A stretch of 64,000 nt of DNA from Aplysia californica (GCF_000002075.1 NW_004797282.1:230590-294589), one strand, 5' to 3'. Positions 1 through 52,600 are shown, counted from the stretch's first letter. Numbers and translations are program-made. The notes: generated from the sequence alone by a model not told the origin.

Positions 1-112
1 GTTTTATGTTACTGTTGTATTGTAAAGCACTCAGAGCCTGTGTATACTTTAATCGGGACTGAGCACTGCTATATAAATGTCATTCATTATTTATTATTAT
101 ATAAAATTAACT
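1..112 (+). mobile_element. SINE 3' end, cut by the window edge
   Basis: The pattern TTGTAAAGCACTCAGAGC, then CACTGCTATATAAATG and a run of TTATTATTAT, matches the tail of the SINE at 21.8-22.2 kb (GTGTAAAGCGCAAAGAGC, GTGCTATACAAATG, TTATTATT). Confidence 0.7.
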
Positions 113-197
113 CATAAAGAAATAAAAGCAACCCCTCGGGGCGGTACTACTGACCGAAGTGTCTTTGGGCCTTTCCCAAAGAGGGGATATTTATTGT

Positions 198-531
198 TCT
201 AATGCACAGTAGATGGGCTGATCCAACAATATCATGCTCATAACTGTGCCTGAACTACAACAGGGAACTGCTGCTTTTTCTTTCCTAATCCTTACTATCA
301 TCATTTTTCTCTACTTCTTTTGTTTGTCACACTCTTGTGACCCGCTATTTCCGGGGTGCCTTGATAGTTAAAGCAGACTTTGTGCTGTTGAAGCTAGTGT
401 AGAGAGGTGAGCAGAGTAAGTCTGATTCCCTGTAAGGACTTCTCTGTTGACATCCACTTGACCCCCCCCTTGGCGTTCATACGACCTTTAGCTGTTGCGA
501 GCGCCGTAAAACCTCTACTAAAACTAAAACT
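198..531 (+). repeat. Interspersed repeat, copy related to 27.8-28.1 kb
   Basis: From ATGCACAGTAG to GCGCCGTAAAACCTCTAC it aligns along its whole length with 27836-28150, at about 80-85% by eye. Its last 45 bases are the tail shared with several other repeats in this window. It may be a SINE body or the 3' end of the partner LINE. Confidence 0.75.
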
Positions 532-1130
532 AAGAAATAAAAGCAATTTTTCATCATGAAAAGAGTGATTCTGACTGAAAATAGTTCGGGCTACTTTTAA
601 TGGTCTATAATCTTAAGTGATAACTCAGAACCTTACATCAGGTCTTGGGATGATAAAATAGCAGTTTATTATTATCTGAAACCATAAAAATTATACAGTA
701 CCGGTTTAGTTGAAAATCTACCACGATATTTGTGGTTTAGTTGAAGGTCTGCAATGGGACCGTTCTGATACATGTACATGTTCATTTTATGGTCTGCCAG
801 TTGAGACAGGCTTTGGGTTTGTGACATTATGATTGATCAGTATTCATTTTCCCTTTATGTTTATATAGGGTTAAGACTGTGATTGGCTATATAATTGTTA
901 TATATTATTATTAAATGTTTTGGGGTTTTGTTGTTTGTCATTGGAGAGTGGGTGAAGTTGAGGGGGAAGGGGGGCTGAGAGACTTATGAAAATAGTTCAC
1001 TTGCTGTTGCGACTTGCTGTTCAATCATGACGTTTACCTCTGAAAAATTCTTTAACGTAAATGACAACAGGAAGAAATCCACTTGCCCAATTGCTGCAAT
1101 TGTATAACGCCACTGACTAGTCTAAATGCG
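532..1130. other. AT-rich sequence with nothing recognisable
   Basis: No supported exon, inverted-repeat element or clear repeat copy was seen. It is probably intron or upstream sequence of NIPBL. Confidence 0.4.
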
Positions 1131-1623
1131 TGGTGAAATCAGGCTCTTTTCAAGAACGATGAAATCAAAGAAACCGCCATTTTTCTGAACGTAGGGCAAT
1201 TTTTTAGAATTTTATTTTATTTCAACACCTTTTATGTCCTTATGAAAACATATTTTTGTGTGGATGTTACTGAAAAACGTTCGTTCATGAAAGGCACGAA
1301 AAATATAGATGTACAGTTTCCAAGGACACTCAAGCTTTGGAAGTCTCCAAACTTTGGCGGGCCTTTTCTCGCTGTTTTTATCTCTGTCAGGCGGCCCCTG
1401 CCTCCTTCATTCGCAAATATCTCGACCTCTATTCGAGATAGTTGGGTATTTTTTCACCAAATGCAGGGCAGATGAATATACTTTAAGATGATTTTGATAA
1501 CTCTTTATGCCCAAAAGTTGACGAACTCCTGGTTCCACTGCGCTGTGACACATTTTATAAATTATTATGTAACTGAACTCTTGTTTACCTTTGCATTACC
1601 TTAGTAGCTCCCGTGAGCCACCA
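1131..1623 (+). mobile_element. MITE-like element, family A copy 1
   Basis: It starts TGGTGAAATCAGG, identical over 13 bases to the inverted end of the element at 6251-6646. The interior matches that element in opposite orientation: CTTCATTCGCAAATATCT against CTTCAATCGCAAATATCT, and ACACCTTTTATGTCC against ACCTCTTTTATGTCC. The far end (AGCCACCA) is a weaker inverted match. Confidence 0.65.
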
Positions 1624-2410
1624 AACCACTGGTGCAGTTATATAAACATTTTTCAGGAGCAACATTGCTTTGTATTTTTTTTACTTTAGAGAATCATTGG
1701 TGTGGTTCAAATCTTAGAAGAAAGGGCGATAAAGATCTTCGTCTTTCTCTTGAACACTTTTTTTTTTTTTCAACCCTTGTTTTCGTTCTTCGCCCATAAA
1801 GATCACCCTTTTGTTCAGCTTCCTATGCACACTACAACCTTATAAAGACCAGGGCTGGCTGCTGACTCCAGCTTTGACACACTTGCCTCACTTGAAATGA
1901 AAGCAAAGATTTTATTATTATATCCTTTAGTTTTAATTCAGGCCTGCTTGCCATTAAGGAATTGGGGTTATGTAGATTATGTAGTTTTTATTCAATTGCA
2001 CAGCTTTAGTCTTTTGAAATTTGAATAGTTTTGGCTTTACCCAAATTGAGGTTTAGTCACTTGGGGAGGGGGGGGGGGAGCACAAAGGAAGAAGTGAAGG
2101 AGGACATTGAGTTAAAACAAGCCTGGTTTTCTAGCAAGTCTCAAATCTATTGGTACACGACAGGTAGCTGCTCTGTTTGAACTGATTCATGGAAAGACAT
2201 ATATATATATATATATGTGCATATATGTAATGTCTAAATCATAAGAATGTGATTGAAAGGAAATTTTTCTTTTGGTTTGGTGGAGGGTTTACTTTGTCAA
2301 AATTATTTTGTTTTCTTCTTTCTATTTTGACGTGGAGGATAATTTAGGGGTGTGATATAGAAGTTTATCAACCTTTAAATGTTCCTATTATTTATTTTTA
2401 TTTTTTTCAG
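1624..2410. other. Upstream/intronic sequence before the first NIPBL coding exon
   Basis: AT-rich, with a G10 run near 2070 and a short (AT)n at about 2200-2216, ending in the exon 1 acceptor. No promoter is recognisable; the NIPBL 5'UTR exon was not identified. Confidence 0.45.
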
Positions 2411-2439
2411 AACCAGAAAAGAGATGTAGCAGAAACATT

Positions 2440-41777
<39,338 letters not shown>

Positions 41778-42461
41778 AGTGTTCCTTGTTAATATAATCT
41801 CCAGCTGTTGTTGATGTTGTTCTCTTCATTTACCTTCAATCTTCTTCTGTGGAGCATTCCTGTTTGGTCAGTCTTGTCAAAGCAGTGCTTCGCGCGATGG
41901 TTCTATGAAACAGCATTTTTTTATTTTTTTTTACCTGCAAGAGTCTATTTTGTAGTGCAGTGGGTTTTTAAAATTCAGTGACACTGTGGACTAGGTGTGA
42001 TTCACTAATGGGAGTGCACTGTTGCCCTTACCGGAATGATGCAGAATCCTTGACCGATTCAGAAACTTAGTAATTCTGCAGAGGTTCATGACACCAAGCC
42101 TGCTGTCAAGTTCTGATGTTTAAGGAGAGAACAGGAAAGTTGTGTGCTGCTGCCTGGATTGGTTTGGTATGAGTCATTGTGTCAAGTGTGTGGACATTTT
42201 TTAGTTCTTCATGTTGTGGTAAGTAGTGTATAACATGAACATTGGATAGATTGTGCATTCATATTATTGTAGCTTTTTGAAAAAGGGACCAGTATTGTGA
42301 CTCTTAAAGATACTATTTGAATGCTGTGTGGGGAAAAGAAATGAGGTTTTCTTGAAGTTGGAACATCACATACCTCAAAAATACAATATTGTTTTCAAAG
42401 ACTAGATATTTTTTTTTTAATAGCGCCTTTTCCCCCTGCCTCAGTTTCGGGGTTGTCTTAA

Positions 42462-43067
42462 CTCATTCGGAGCGCAGGTTTTTGACCGGATTTGCACTCA
42501 GAGACGCACGATTTTGGGTCAACTTTGAAAGTCTGCCATTTTTCCACCTTTTAATATTTTTTAAGTCTTTGTTTTCTCTATCTACACGTTCAACATTTGG
42601 ACTTTGCCTTAGATCTCTCCCTATTTGCCAGGATATATTCCTAAACTTGCCAGGACCCCTACAAAAATGGTGTATGAGACATAAAATTATTTGCACCTCT
42701 AAGTTGACAGTGAAGAAATGCAGGAACAAACAAGATAAAGCTACAACACAACTATAACGCAGCTAAAAACACATCCCAACACAATTTACAGTCCGTATAC
42801 TGTGAAGAAATGGTTTCAGTCGTTGTGAATAGTCCTTCTTTGTATGGTACTCCTCAAACATCCGTGTTCTTTGTTGCCTCGACTGCCTTCATAAATCGCC
42901 GCAGAAAATTTATTTAAAAAACAACGCTACACGGTCATAAGTCAATAAATACAAAATAAAATATGGCTTAGCAATGTCAACCAAAAGTTCCCTGGAATAC
43001 CTTCATTTGTATGAATACAACGGTGGAGAAATGCAGTTGGATGTAGGTCTGATTCGTCCCGGATGAG
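42462..43067. mobile_element. Possible piggyBac-like MITE in the NIPBL 3'UTR
   Basis: Ends CTCATTCGGAGCGC and CTCATCCGGGACGA are inverted (10 of 14), with TTAA on the left and TCAA on the right. It is non-coding. The weaker ends make this less sure than the intronic elements. Confidence 0.45.
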
Positions 43068-46000
43068 TCAATTGACCCTTGCGGAGAGGGATGTTCAGTA
43101 ATATGGAACTAGATTATTTATTTCTTGGTTTTAGATTTGGTAATAAGGATTGAAAGTTCATGTGTTGTTTTGGTAATTATGTTTTCAAAAGTAAACATTT
43201 AGTTTTTTTGGTGTCCTTATTGGGAAAGGGTAGTGCAGATTTAAATTGCCTACATGTATTTATTGTTTACATTAAAAGAAAAAAATTCTTTATCTTTTCA
43301 TGGACAGAAACAAATATGAGATAAAGAGCTCATGAACTGAACATCTTATGGGCGAGATATCATTTTGGGGAACAAGACTGGGGGGGGGGTTAAAAATTAA
43401 GTGCCGAGAACAAGGCTATGGTGGAAATTTTTTTTAAAATGGCATTCTTCTATTTTTATTAACCATTTCCTGTTCAATCACTGGTGAGAAATACTCCTCT
43501 AGAGATTTACGCTCTGAAACTTTTTGGGCACACTTCTTGTTTCTTTCATGGGAATTCTTTAGTAGTAGGATTGGCTATGATAAAAATTTGATCCCTGACT
43601 TCAGCATTTGTTTTCACAATTGAGAAAAGTGTCAGAGCGGGCATCAGCAATTGGAATTTATTTTCACAACCACGTTAAGTTGAATTACTGGGTGACCAGT
43701 GTTGGAGGAAGAATATGAACTGGAAAGGGTTAAGAGAAGAAACAACTGAAATTTCTCTGCGTAAGAAGCTTTGCGCTTTAAAGTACAAATAATTGAGCAA
43801 CAGACAAGTTTTGTTGAGGTTTTTTTTTTGCCACACCATGTGCTAGGGTTTGGGTGTTTGGTTTGATGGTAAAAATTTGTTTTCAAATTTATAATGGCAA
43901 TTGATTGGCCTTCATTCCAGAATATTTTCATGCACTGATTGTGCCAGGCTTCCGGCAATGGATGTGTTTGGGATGACATTCTGTTTTAACCAAGTTTTAG
44001 ATTAAGCTTCTTTTGAGCTAATAACTCTGTTATGAGTTAAAAATGGTTTTCTAACTGGTCTTTGATACTGAGCATCATTTTTTTCTTCCGGTTTCAAGAA
44101 TTCTTACAGCCTGATGATTTGAAACGAAAAGGTATTCTGGTTAATTGTACAGGTGGTCAGTGTATATTGTCTTGTGTTTGCCAAACCGATCCCCTCTTGG
44201 GGTATTTTGCATGAATGCTACTTGGGCAAGAGTTTTGTACATGAAGTAGGGGAATTTTGGAATTGCGGTTATTCTATTGGATTGCCTTTTATTTTTATTT
44301 ATTAAATCTGCATACAAATGCTGTAATTTAAGACCTGCCTTGTGAATATGTTGAAATAAAAATGTCGAATTTGCCTGTCTCTGAAATAACTCCATAGACG
44401 TGAAAATTTTGTATTCTTTCTGAAGGCATTCTTGAACCTTCTCTGCTGTGGGTGTCGCACATGTCAAGGTGTCAGACATAAGTTAAGCTCCAGACTTTAG
44501 TGAGCTTCTGTCGTTCTCTTATGTTCAGTCTTGAATTACAGATTGTTTCTGATAGCTTTGTTTATCTTATGTTAAATCTTTTATGTAACACCTTCTAATC
44601 TTTTTCTTATCCTTTTAGTTCAAATTATGCTTTGCTTCCAGAGACTTATTTCATAGCTAAAAAAGTGAAGAATGGTTCATCACGCTGGTGAAAGCTATTA
44701 TTTAAAATGTGGAAATTGGTTAACAAATCAAGGCAGACTTTTAAAGCCATGGCAACGGTTTCACTTATTGTATTTCAAAGCTGTATCTTACATGAATCCA
44801 AAGTCTTCGTTATAAGTTGTTTCCTTTGGCTGATAATGATTTTGATGCCAGTTACGGATTTGTAACAGACACTGAGGTTTATGCTTGTTCTATTATACCA
44901 AAAAGGCACCAGATCTAGGCTTCTTGTGAACTCTGGTGACACCATTTTTTGGTAGTTTGTCATTGTTATAAGGGACAAGAAGACATCATTGTCCACATAG
45001 TTTATGAGTATGAACTCAGTTTTTCATCAAAAGCAGTTAAATTGACATCACTGTGGCCTGCATGCTTTTCATAACAGCATTTTCATTTTCCAAAATGACA
45101 CCTGCTCATTTCCTATTGTGAAAGTAATAGGGTGCCGAGGAAAGGACTGTTCAGTTTTCCTAATTTTTGTGAAAGACTGGATATCCAGCATCAACAAAGT
45201 AAGGATATTCTGGTTGGACATGTGTTGCCGAAACAGTTGCTGACTTTCATTGTTGGTCAATAGTGCTTATCTGTTTCACTGATGTTCTCTGTAGTCTGTG
45301 AAATAAGTTAGAAATTTCTTATTTAAGTCGGGGAGGGGGGAATTCCCGTTTAGATGTAGTATGTTATGATTGACTGTTAGCATGTAGACTCACAAACATT
45401 ATCAGCATTTTCATGCATAAATTTTGAGTTTTGTATGCTCGAGTCATTGCTTTGTTTTCAGTTTCAATGTTCAAACATTTCCAGCAAAGTTAGTTTTCTG
45501 CTGGAGGTCGATTGTTATTGCTCTTTTGAATTGAGTCATTTTGCAGTGTTCACTTACATTTTATCCCTTTTATGCTTGGGATTTTAGTTTCAGGTGTGTT
45601 CGACCCATTTTTTTTTTTTTCAGTTTTGTAAGCCACAGAAATTTCAACAATAAGTAATTTTTAAAAATTTAATTGTTTTTCATCTACAGAAATGCTTTCA
45701 CTTTTTTTTAAAAAAGGAAAAAAATGTGGCTCCCAGTTTTGGGTTTCACTTTGATAGAATATCTGTGTAATCATTCCTTATTTGTTTAAGATAGATTTTA
45801 GAGATGTCCGAACCATTATCTAACAAAGATCTTTGAAAATAATGGAAAAATCTCAAGGGAACCTTTGAAAGAAAAATCTTTTCCCTGTTTTTAAAGTCAT
45901 GAATAACGAAATGTTATTTCACAGGATTTCACAGGATCAGGCAAAGCATTGTAATGTAAAAAGAGAAACATTGCCTCTTATATTTCTTTATTATCTATCA

Positions 46001-46573
46001 ATGAGCTTATAAAGTTGTCAGAGTACTTTCACGTCTAACTCAAATAGCTACATTGTTAATGTTTAGATCAAATATTGTGAGAATCAGACCATGTACAGTT
46101 GTTTGAATCCAAAGTTTTTGCTTGTTTGGACATTTTGGTAGTGTGAGTGATTTGCTTTATTCCTGAGTGAATGTGTTTTGATGTAATTTCTCAGCAAGAA
46201 GTTGATGTTTGTGCCTTTGTATTTATTGGCAATAGATGAATTTGCAGGACTTATTTATTGCATCATTTGTAGGGGATGTATATCCTTAAGTTCCATTTGT
46301 GGGATGCTTAAATATGTGAAGTACTGTAGAGCTCTATTTTAGTATGCGCTATTCATTATCTATTTAAGAGATAGGAAAAATGCACCAAAAACTGACGAAG
46401 TGGTGATCTATTTGGTCCATGTATGTCTATCCTGACTGCAGTATAGTTTTCAAGAATTGCAGTAACTGAAGAAAATAGTATGTTTTGACAGAAGACCAAC
46501 AGGAGTGCTCATTATTGCTTAATATGTTCCCCTCTCTCAGACATCATCTCATTTTGTAAATCTGTTTCAAGTT

Positions 46574-46579
46574 ATTAAA
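46574..46579 (+). promoter_or_regulatory. Candidate poly(A) signal ATTAAA for NIPBL
   Basis: ATTAAA is followed about 30 bases later by a TGTGTGTGTTCTCT stretch, the usual GU-rich downstream element. A second ATTAAA with a GT-rich tract follows near 46918, and an AATAAA lies near 44355, so the true site is unsure. Confidence 0.4.
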
Positions 46580-47112
46580 CATTGTCACCTTGATTTGTCT
46601 TCATATATACATGTGTGTGTGTTCTCTAAATTGTTCGACCTTGCTGTTTAATGAAAAAGTAATAATTGTCATCGTGGGCTCTGTCTGCCATATTCAGAAA
46701 TGCAGGTCTTAAGTATAGTGGCCTGTTTTGTTTGTAAATAGTTTTTTAGGGTTTTATATATTGCAAGCCACTGATTCCATTTATTTTCATCTTGTGAATG
46801 TTCATTTCATCGTCTTTGGTCGGTCGTGTATGATGATCAAATCTTCCAAGGACATATTTTAAAAACTCTCAGACAAAAACAAAAAAAATTAAAATTTCAA
46901 GTTATTTAAGAATGAACATTAAAAGTGTGTTTTGTGTTTTGCTTTATAAAATACAAGTTTAAGAAAGAACCTAGGAAATTGACACTTCATAATAGAGAAG
47001 CACCAGGTGGGCGAAGTGCCAAGAAAGAGACAATTGTCACGTACAACACGGAGGTGTAGCTCTGCTCTGCATAATGACAGACTTATGAGGTGCTTTAGGT
47101 GGCTGGGGCATA

Positions 47113-47490
47113 TTTAATAAAAAATAATAGATAACATTTGTATAGCACAAATCCTCGCTCAACAGCAAGCTCTGCACTTCACAATCTATACTATTACCTC
47201 AGCAGACCTGAGACTGAGAGCATTCTGAAACAATCTCAACTTCCTGGGAAGCATACAATGCAAGTAGCCTTTTATAGGCGCTGAAATATTGACATACTGC
47301 ATACTTGAGGCAGATTTAGGTGCAGTGAACTCGAAAAAAGATACATACAATATTCCTTATTTGCAGTTTCCCTGTTGACTCCCTTAGCTGTCGACAAGGA
47401 GTTTAGTATGACTTTGAGGAGCATGCTAACTAATGTTATGGATTGAGATTTGAACCCGAGTATGGTCCCCCTCTTTTGCATTGTTCGTTG
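47113..47490 (-). mobile_element. tRNA-derived SINE, minus strand
   Basis: On the minus strand it has a box-B-like GGGTTCAAATC near its head, the block GAAGTGCAGAGCTTG, the tail GTGCTATACAAATG and an AT-rich TTATT-type end. It is the same superfamily of SINE as 21841-22200 but more diverged. Confidence 0.7.
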
Positions 47491-47725
47491 AAAATTTTCT
47501 CAGTTCAGTGTTGTAGGGGAGAGGACATGTGATGAGAAGAGAAGTGTGCTGCCTTGAAAATTGTCTGTTTGATCTTAAGTCAAAAATTGCTGTGCAAGGA
47601 TTCCACTACCTCATGCAACAGTCAGAATGGCACCCTGAATTGAACTGTCTTCTTTTTGTTTCCAATTGAAGTGTAGAATCACAATGGCAGTGGTATGTAG
47701 GCTACCTAAAGTCCATTAGCACGTT

Positions 47726-48847
47726 ACAGACTGATTGGTGATATCAGCAATATCGAATTCAATAAATCGATATTTTTTCACAAGGAATATCAATATATCA
47801 ATATTTTTCTATACTACAAAATTATTATTTCCAAAATGTCGACGCCCGAAACACGGTTGTTTTCTTCTCTTTTTTTTGTTTTTTAAAAACTTGTTAAAAT
47901 ATACTTTTTTGGTGTTTTATTGTGGGAGAAATTATAAAATCAGTCTGCTAATTCCTGGAAATGCGGTGCTGAGTGGACGGCATATATCAAAATATAGATA
48001 TTTTTCTCACTGCTTCGATACGATATCCTAGCATCTGCGTTTGTTGCCATTTTTTGCCAATAAGTTGCCACAAAAATGGCAAAAATTGCCCAAAAAGTTG
48101 CCATTAATTTTCAAGCTTTCAACTACCTGTGACGACGTAATATATTGATATAGTATAGAGGTAAATTAATCTAAAGCACCAGAATTTCTTGCGCTCTGTT
48201 TTAAGCATCTAGAATATTATTTTTAGACACATAGAGTGTAAAAACTTGAAAAATAAAGGTTTCACAACAGAATGAAGCCAACGTTAGAACAGCACACAAA
48301 CAACCACAAAAAGTAACAAATAAGGGCGTGTTTCCACCTATCCGAAGATTGGCCGTTTTAACCCTAAACGTGTTTAATTCAAGAAAAAGTACAGGATATT
48401 ACATGTAAATTATGGAATCACACACAAGGGGCCTGCCAGTGTCAAGTGTCGGTATTCGGTTTTGGTGGAGACACGCTCTAACATAGCACATTTATATATA
48501 TTTTTTTAATGTAGGAACATCAAATTAAATGACATTACGCTATATAAACACACACACACCAATAGATATATAAGAAAAATTAACTCACCAACAAAGAGGG
48601 GAAAATAAAAGACAAACAGCAATATATATAATAAATAGTATCATATAATGTACTTTTTATTATTCTTTGCGTGAAAATAACTATACATGGACACCTTAAA
48701 ATTATCAAAATACACGTCTATGTTATGAAGTAGCCTTTTCTTTTTGAAAAATGCAAAAATCGCAGGCTGCGACAAACGCAGATGCTAGGATATCGATGTG
48801 TAAAAATATAGATATTTCGATTTCAGTGTACCCACCACTATTGCAGA
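47726..48847. mobile_element. AT-rich palindromic DNA element
   Basis: Long inverted arms: 48021-48044 and 48772-48795 are a perfect 24-base inverted pair. The outer parts are ATCGATATTT-rich inverted sequences ending near TGGTG.TA. No transposase is present. It may be a foldback or hAT-like non-autonomous element; the exact ends are uncertain. Confidence 0.6.
48324..48478. mobile_element. Harbinger-like MITE nested in the palindromic element
   Basis: TAA flanks both sides (48321-48323, 48479-48481). Inverted ends GGGCGTGTTTCCACC and GAGCGTGTCTCCACC match at 13 of 15. It is 155 bp long and non-coding. A 3-bp TWA duplication and GGG-type ends fit PIF/Harbinger. Confidence 0.65.
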
Positions 48848-48849
48848 CT

Positions 48850-49660
48850 ACTACTATTTCACCTCCTCTCAAAGATTAATTCAGAGGTTTAGCCGTGAAA
48901 GGGTTGTAATTTTGTAAAACTTAATGCACGCGTAAGCCTCATGATAGAATAATTATATATGCAGCTTACTTGTTCGCCAAATAGTTCATTCACAAGGGGC
49001 TGATGGTAATGTAGTCTCTTTGGAAGTGTATGCATTGTTGGCCTCCAATTCCAACCACCCGAATTTCAATTTTGGCAACCCCAGCCTAAATAATCTCACG
49101 GATGTCTTTGATGGAGCAGCTTCTGAAGCGCAAGGTCAAGTTGGGATAACTCCTTGCTCCCATTCATGCTCTACTCTGGAATTTTGTTGCCTGTGCTGTG
49201 AGCAGCATGCTTTCTGTAATAACACTAACACTGAAAGAGTTTACATTCACACATGCTGGTGGACTACACTATGCCCAGTGACTGAAATACCTACTGATAC
49301 GTAACATTTTAGTCAGTTAATATTTACCCCTCCAGTCGTATAAATACCAGTACTTTACATTCTGGGCTTGAGAAATGCCAGCAGAAAAATCAAGTTCTCA
49401 TTTTGATTAGATCTGCAGTTGATAGGACAATCAACACATGAAGTAAATCTTGAATTTAATAACTGATTAGGTACTGAAGAGCTGCAAAATACGCTGAAAA
49501 AAGGCGATACACAAGTAGGCCTACCTGTATTGAAGTAGAAAAGATGAACGATCCCATGATTTTGCCCCCGAGAGAAAAAGTAGAGATGTTGAATTGCGTC
49601 TTTGGCAAGCCAAATAGTGGTAAATTGTTGGAAGGGTATACTTATATATAATATTAATAT
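48850..49660. other. Intergenic sequence with nothing recognised
   Basis: An open stretch at 49020-49304 (+) has no recognisable domain, no convincing splice context and a Cys/Asn-rich composition; I do not call it a gene. Confidence 0.4.
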
Positions 49661-49662
49661 TA

Positions 49663-52600
49663 TGGCTTGTTCACTTTCGTCTGACCTCAGTTAAAACAAA
49701 ATCAAATCAGATCGCTCTTTTTATCTTCTCAAATCTTAACATACACGGGCCTAAAAGTTGGATGACCAACACTATCTGAACCCATTCATAAAGGTTACTG
49801 CAAACTAAAGTTTAGAAAAATTTTCTTGGATGTTGGTCTACTTCAGCTTAAAAAAATAAATAAAAGGTAATTTACAGCATACAAATTTACCTAAAAGGTT
49901 TTAAAACGTAAAAAAGATTACCCATTTTCCTCAACATATTTCAACGTATGCCTAAGAAACAGACAGTCCAAAAGACAGGTTAGTACATTTCAAGTGTTAC
50001 TGGAGTTAACCTTACTTTACTTACTTCACTTTATCCGTCCTCTTGTACCTCTAGAGTAGTATAGATGGCTCTGATGTTGTCTAGTTAATCACGGGACGAA
50101 ATCGACAAGCTTATAGGCCTACTTATAGGACAGGTCCATAAGTGCTCAGTTCCCCCCAGCACCAAAGCCCGCAAGGTATCCATACTGATTGTTCCGGTGG
50201 CTGTCTGATTATGGCGACGCCTTTCCCTTCCAAATAATCGTTCCTTTCTTCCTTCTCCCCTCTCTATCCCCATTTCCCGCATCCTAATGATTGCGTGGTG
50301 TTCTGCTATCTCCTTATCTTCTTCATCCCGCAACTTTTTATCCAGGGTCTTCAACACTTCTCCTTTGTCAAATTTCACCTCACCATCAACCACGGCACTG
50401 CCTGCCAGCCTATCAGCCTCCTCATTGCCTTTCACTCCAGAGTGCCCAGGACAGAATATCCACATGATGGCTCTAAACTCTAAGTGATGAGTGTTGTATT
50501 GGGTTCATCCATTCACTCCGAAGAATCCCTTTCTCAACCCTTCGCAAGATGCTCTGGGAGTCCGTGACAATGATGAGACGAGTTGTTCTTGGTCTTGTAT
50601 TATGAAGCCATCCAAGCGCTCTTGTTACGGCCTCAATCTCCATTTTCATGCTTGAAGTTGTTCTTTCTATGGCCCCTGACATGCCATGAACCTTTTTGTT
50701 CCCACTGTACACCACGAAACCCCATCCACTTCTCTCACCCCTCCTGACTGATCCATTCGTAAAGATCACTGGGTCTTCTGGCTTGGAATGCTCCTCAATT
50801 AACTGTCGTATATCATTGTCGTTAATGACAGCAGCACATTCCTGTCTTTCACGACCCATAGTGATGTGAACGTTGGCCAGGCTTCTACAATCGGGGCTCA
50901 ATTCAAACCACTCCTTTCCACAGCATATTTCATCGATGCCACAAACTTTCCTCAAGGAGTCTTCGGCTTCTGCCATCCATGAGCTGCCCCGTTTGATCCT
51001 GTTTCCTTTGATGCTGCCCAGGTTGTCATGCAAAGGGTGCCTCGGGTCTCCCAAAACATTCAAGTACAACTTTGCCTGTGCCACCTTATGCCTCACTCTG
51101 ATGCTGGCCAGGTCAAGGATGTATCTCATACAGACAACATGGGTGTCCTTTGTGCAACCTAGAACGGCCCTCATAGCTGCATTCTGTACTCTCTCCAACC
51201 TGTCTATCTGAGTCTTGGACAGGGAGAGGATGCCCAGCCCATAGTTTATGACTGACAGAACCACCAGCTTCATTAGGAGAAAAAAGAACTCTCTGTTGAA
51301 TTCCCGCTGAAGCCAAGGTCTTCACTACATTGATGCCCTTCTGAGCCCTGACAGCAACATTGTCAATATGTCCTCGGAACGAAAGTGTCCTGTCCGGAGT
51401 GATTCCCAGGTACTTCAGCTCATGCTGTCTGTCTATGAGAAAGTGGTCAAACACAATTGGAGGAGTAGGATCTTTCACAATACGGTTGTTGAGTGAGCAC
51501 CAGATGACCTGTGCCTTGTCTGGATTGATGACCACATTGTATTCCTCACACCAATCTGCGACCTTGCTCAGCCTGTCCTGTAGCATCCGTCCAACCGCTA
51601 GCCTATCGCAACCTTGTCCGTAGACCATCACATCATCTGCAAATGTGAGGATTCTTCCTGCTCCACTTACACCGATTTTGGATGTAAATATGTTGAACAG
51701 AACCGGTGATAATGCTGATCCTTGTGGCAGTCCTGAGGCAATCACTACTGGGTCTGACATCCATCGCCCACTTCTCAGCACCACCTTCCTCTCAAACAGA
51801 GCTTCGGAAATCCATTGTATGAACCAGAGGTCAACATCCATTTCCATCAGGAGATCCATGAGCTCGCCGTAATCAACTCAGTTGTAAGCATCCTCTAGGT
51901 CTACAGCAGCCATTGCTGTCTCCTCCTTTCTCTGGAACCCTTCAAATACATCATAGGCTAACACAGCCGTGTTTGTGCAGGTGTCTTTCCCTGGTCTGTA
52001 GCTTCCAAGGCCGTCTGGAAGGAGCTTTTTCCTCTCTAGGTAAATTGCCAGCCTTTTGGCCACAATCCTTTCCAGGATCTTTCCATACGCGTTCTGCATG
52101 GTGATGAATCTGTATCCCTTGATGTTGGAGTGGTCTTTGCCTGGTTTAGGAAGAGGCATGAGGAAGCTGTGTAGCCACTCCTCTGGGATCTTACCTTTGG
52201 CCAGACTCTCGTTGAAGTCCTCCACCATGCCCTGTAGATCTTTTTCATCTGCATCCTTAAAATGGATGTATCTCACCCCATCAGCCCATGCTGCACTATC
52301 CTTCGTTCCACTTATGACCCGTTTCACTTCCTGTATTGTGACACCCTCTCCATACTGCACTTCTGGCACAGCAGTCTTCATAATTGCCTTGATGTTAGCA
52401 CGCTCCTCCATGTTGCCTTGGTGAGTCTGCTTGATGTACCTCTCAAGGAAAGCCCAGCCTTTTGCTTCATCTGTCTCCAGTAGCCTATCGTTCTCATCTT
52501 TAACAGACAGAGAGCCAGCGTCAGTCCTTAATCCCTTCATTTTTCTGTGCAATTTCCAGAACCTGTGTAGCGCCTTCTCCGATGACCCCTCGGTCACGTA

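Larger units (their letters stand above)
41778..46600 (+). other. Probable long NIPBL 3'UTR
   Basis: AT-rich sequence without a convincing coding exon on either strand. After an inverted-repeat element at 42.5-43.1 kb it is largely repeat-free. I infer that it is 3'UTR because no splice or gene signal intervenes before the poly(A) candidate near 46574. Transcript data would be needed to fix the end. Confidence 0.5.

Noticed and set aside
43644-44479. Two minus-strand reading frames of about 110 codons
   Set aside because: They lie in the probable NIPBL 3'UTR, have no domain or neighbour support, and fit chance.
49020-49304. Possible small gene on the + strand
   Set aside because: No recognisable domain or splice context, Cys/Asn-rich chance composition, isolated in repeats.
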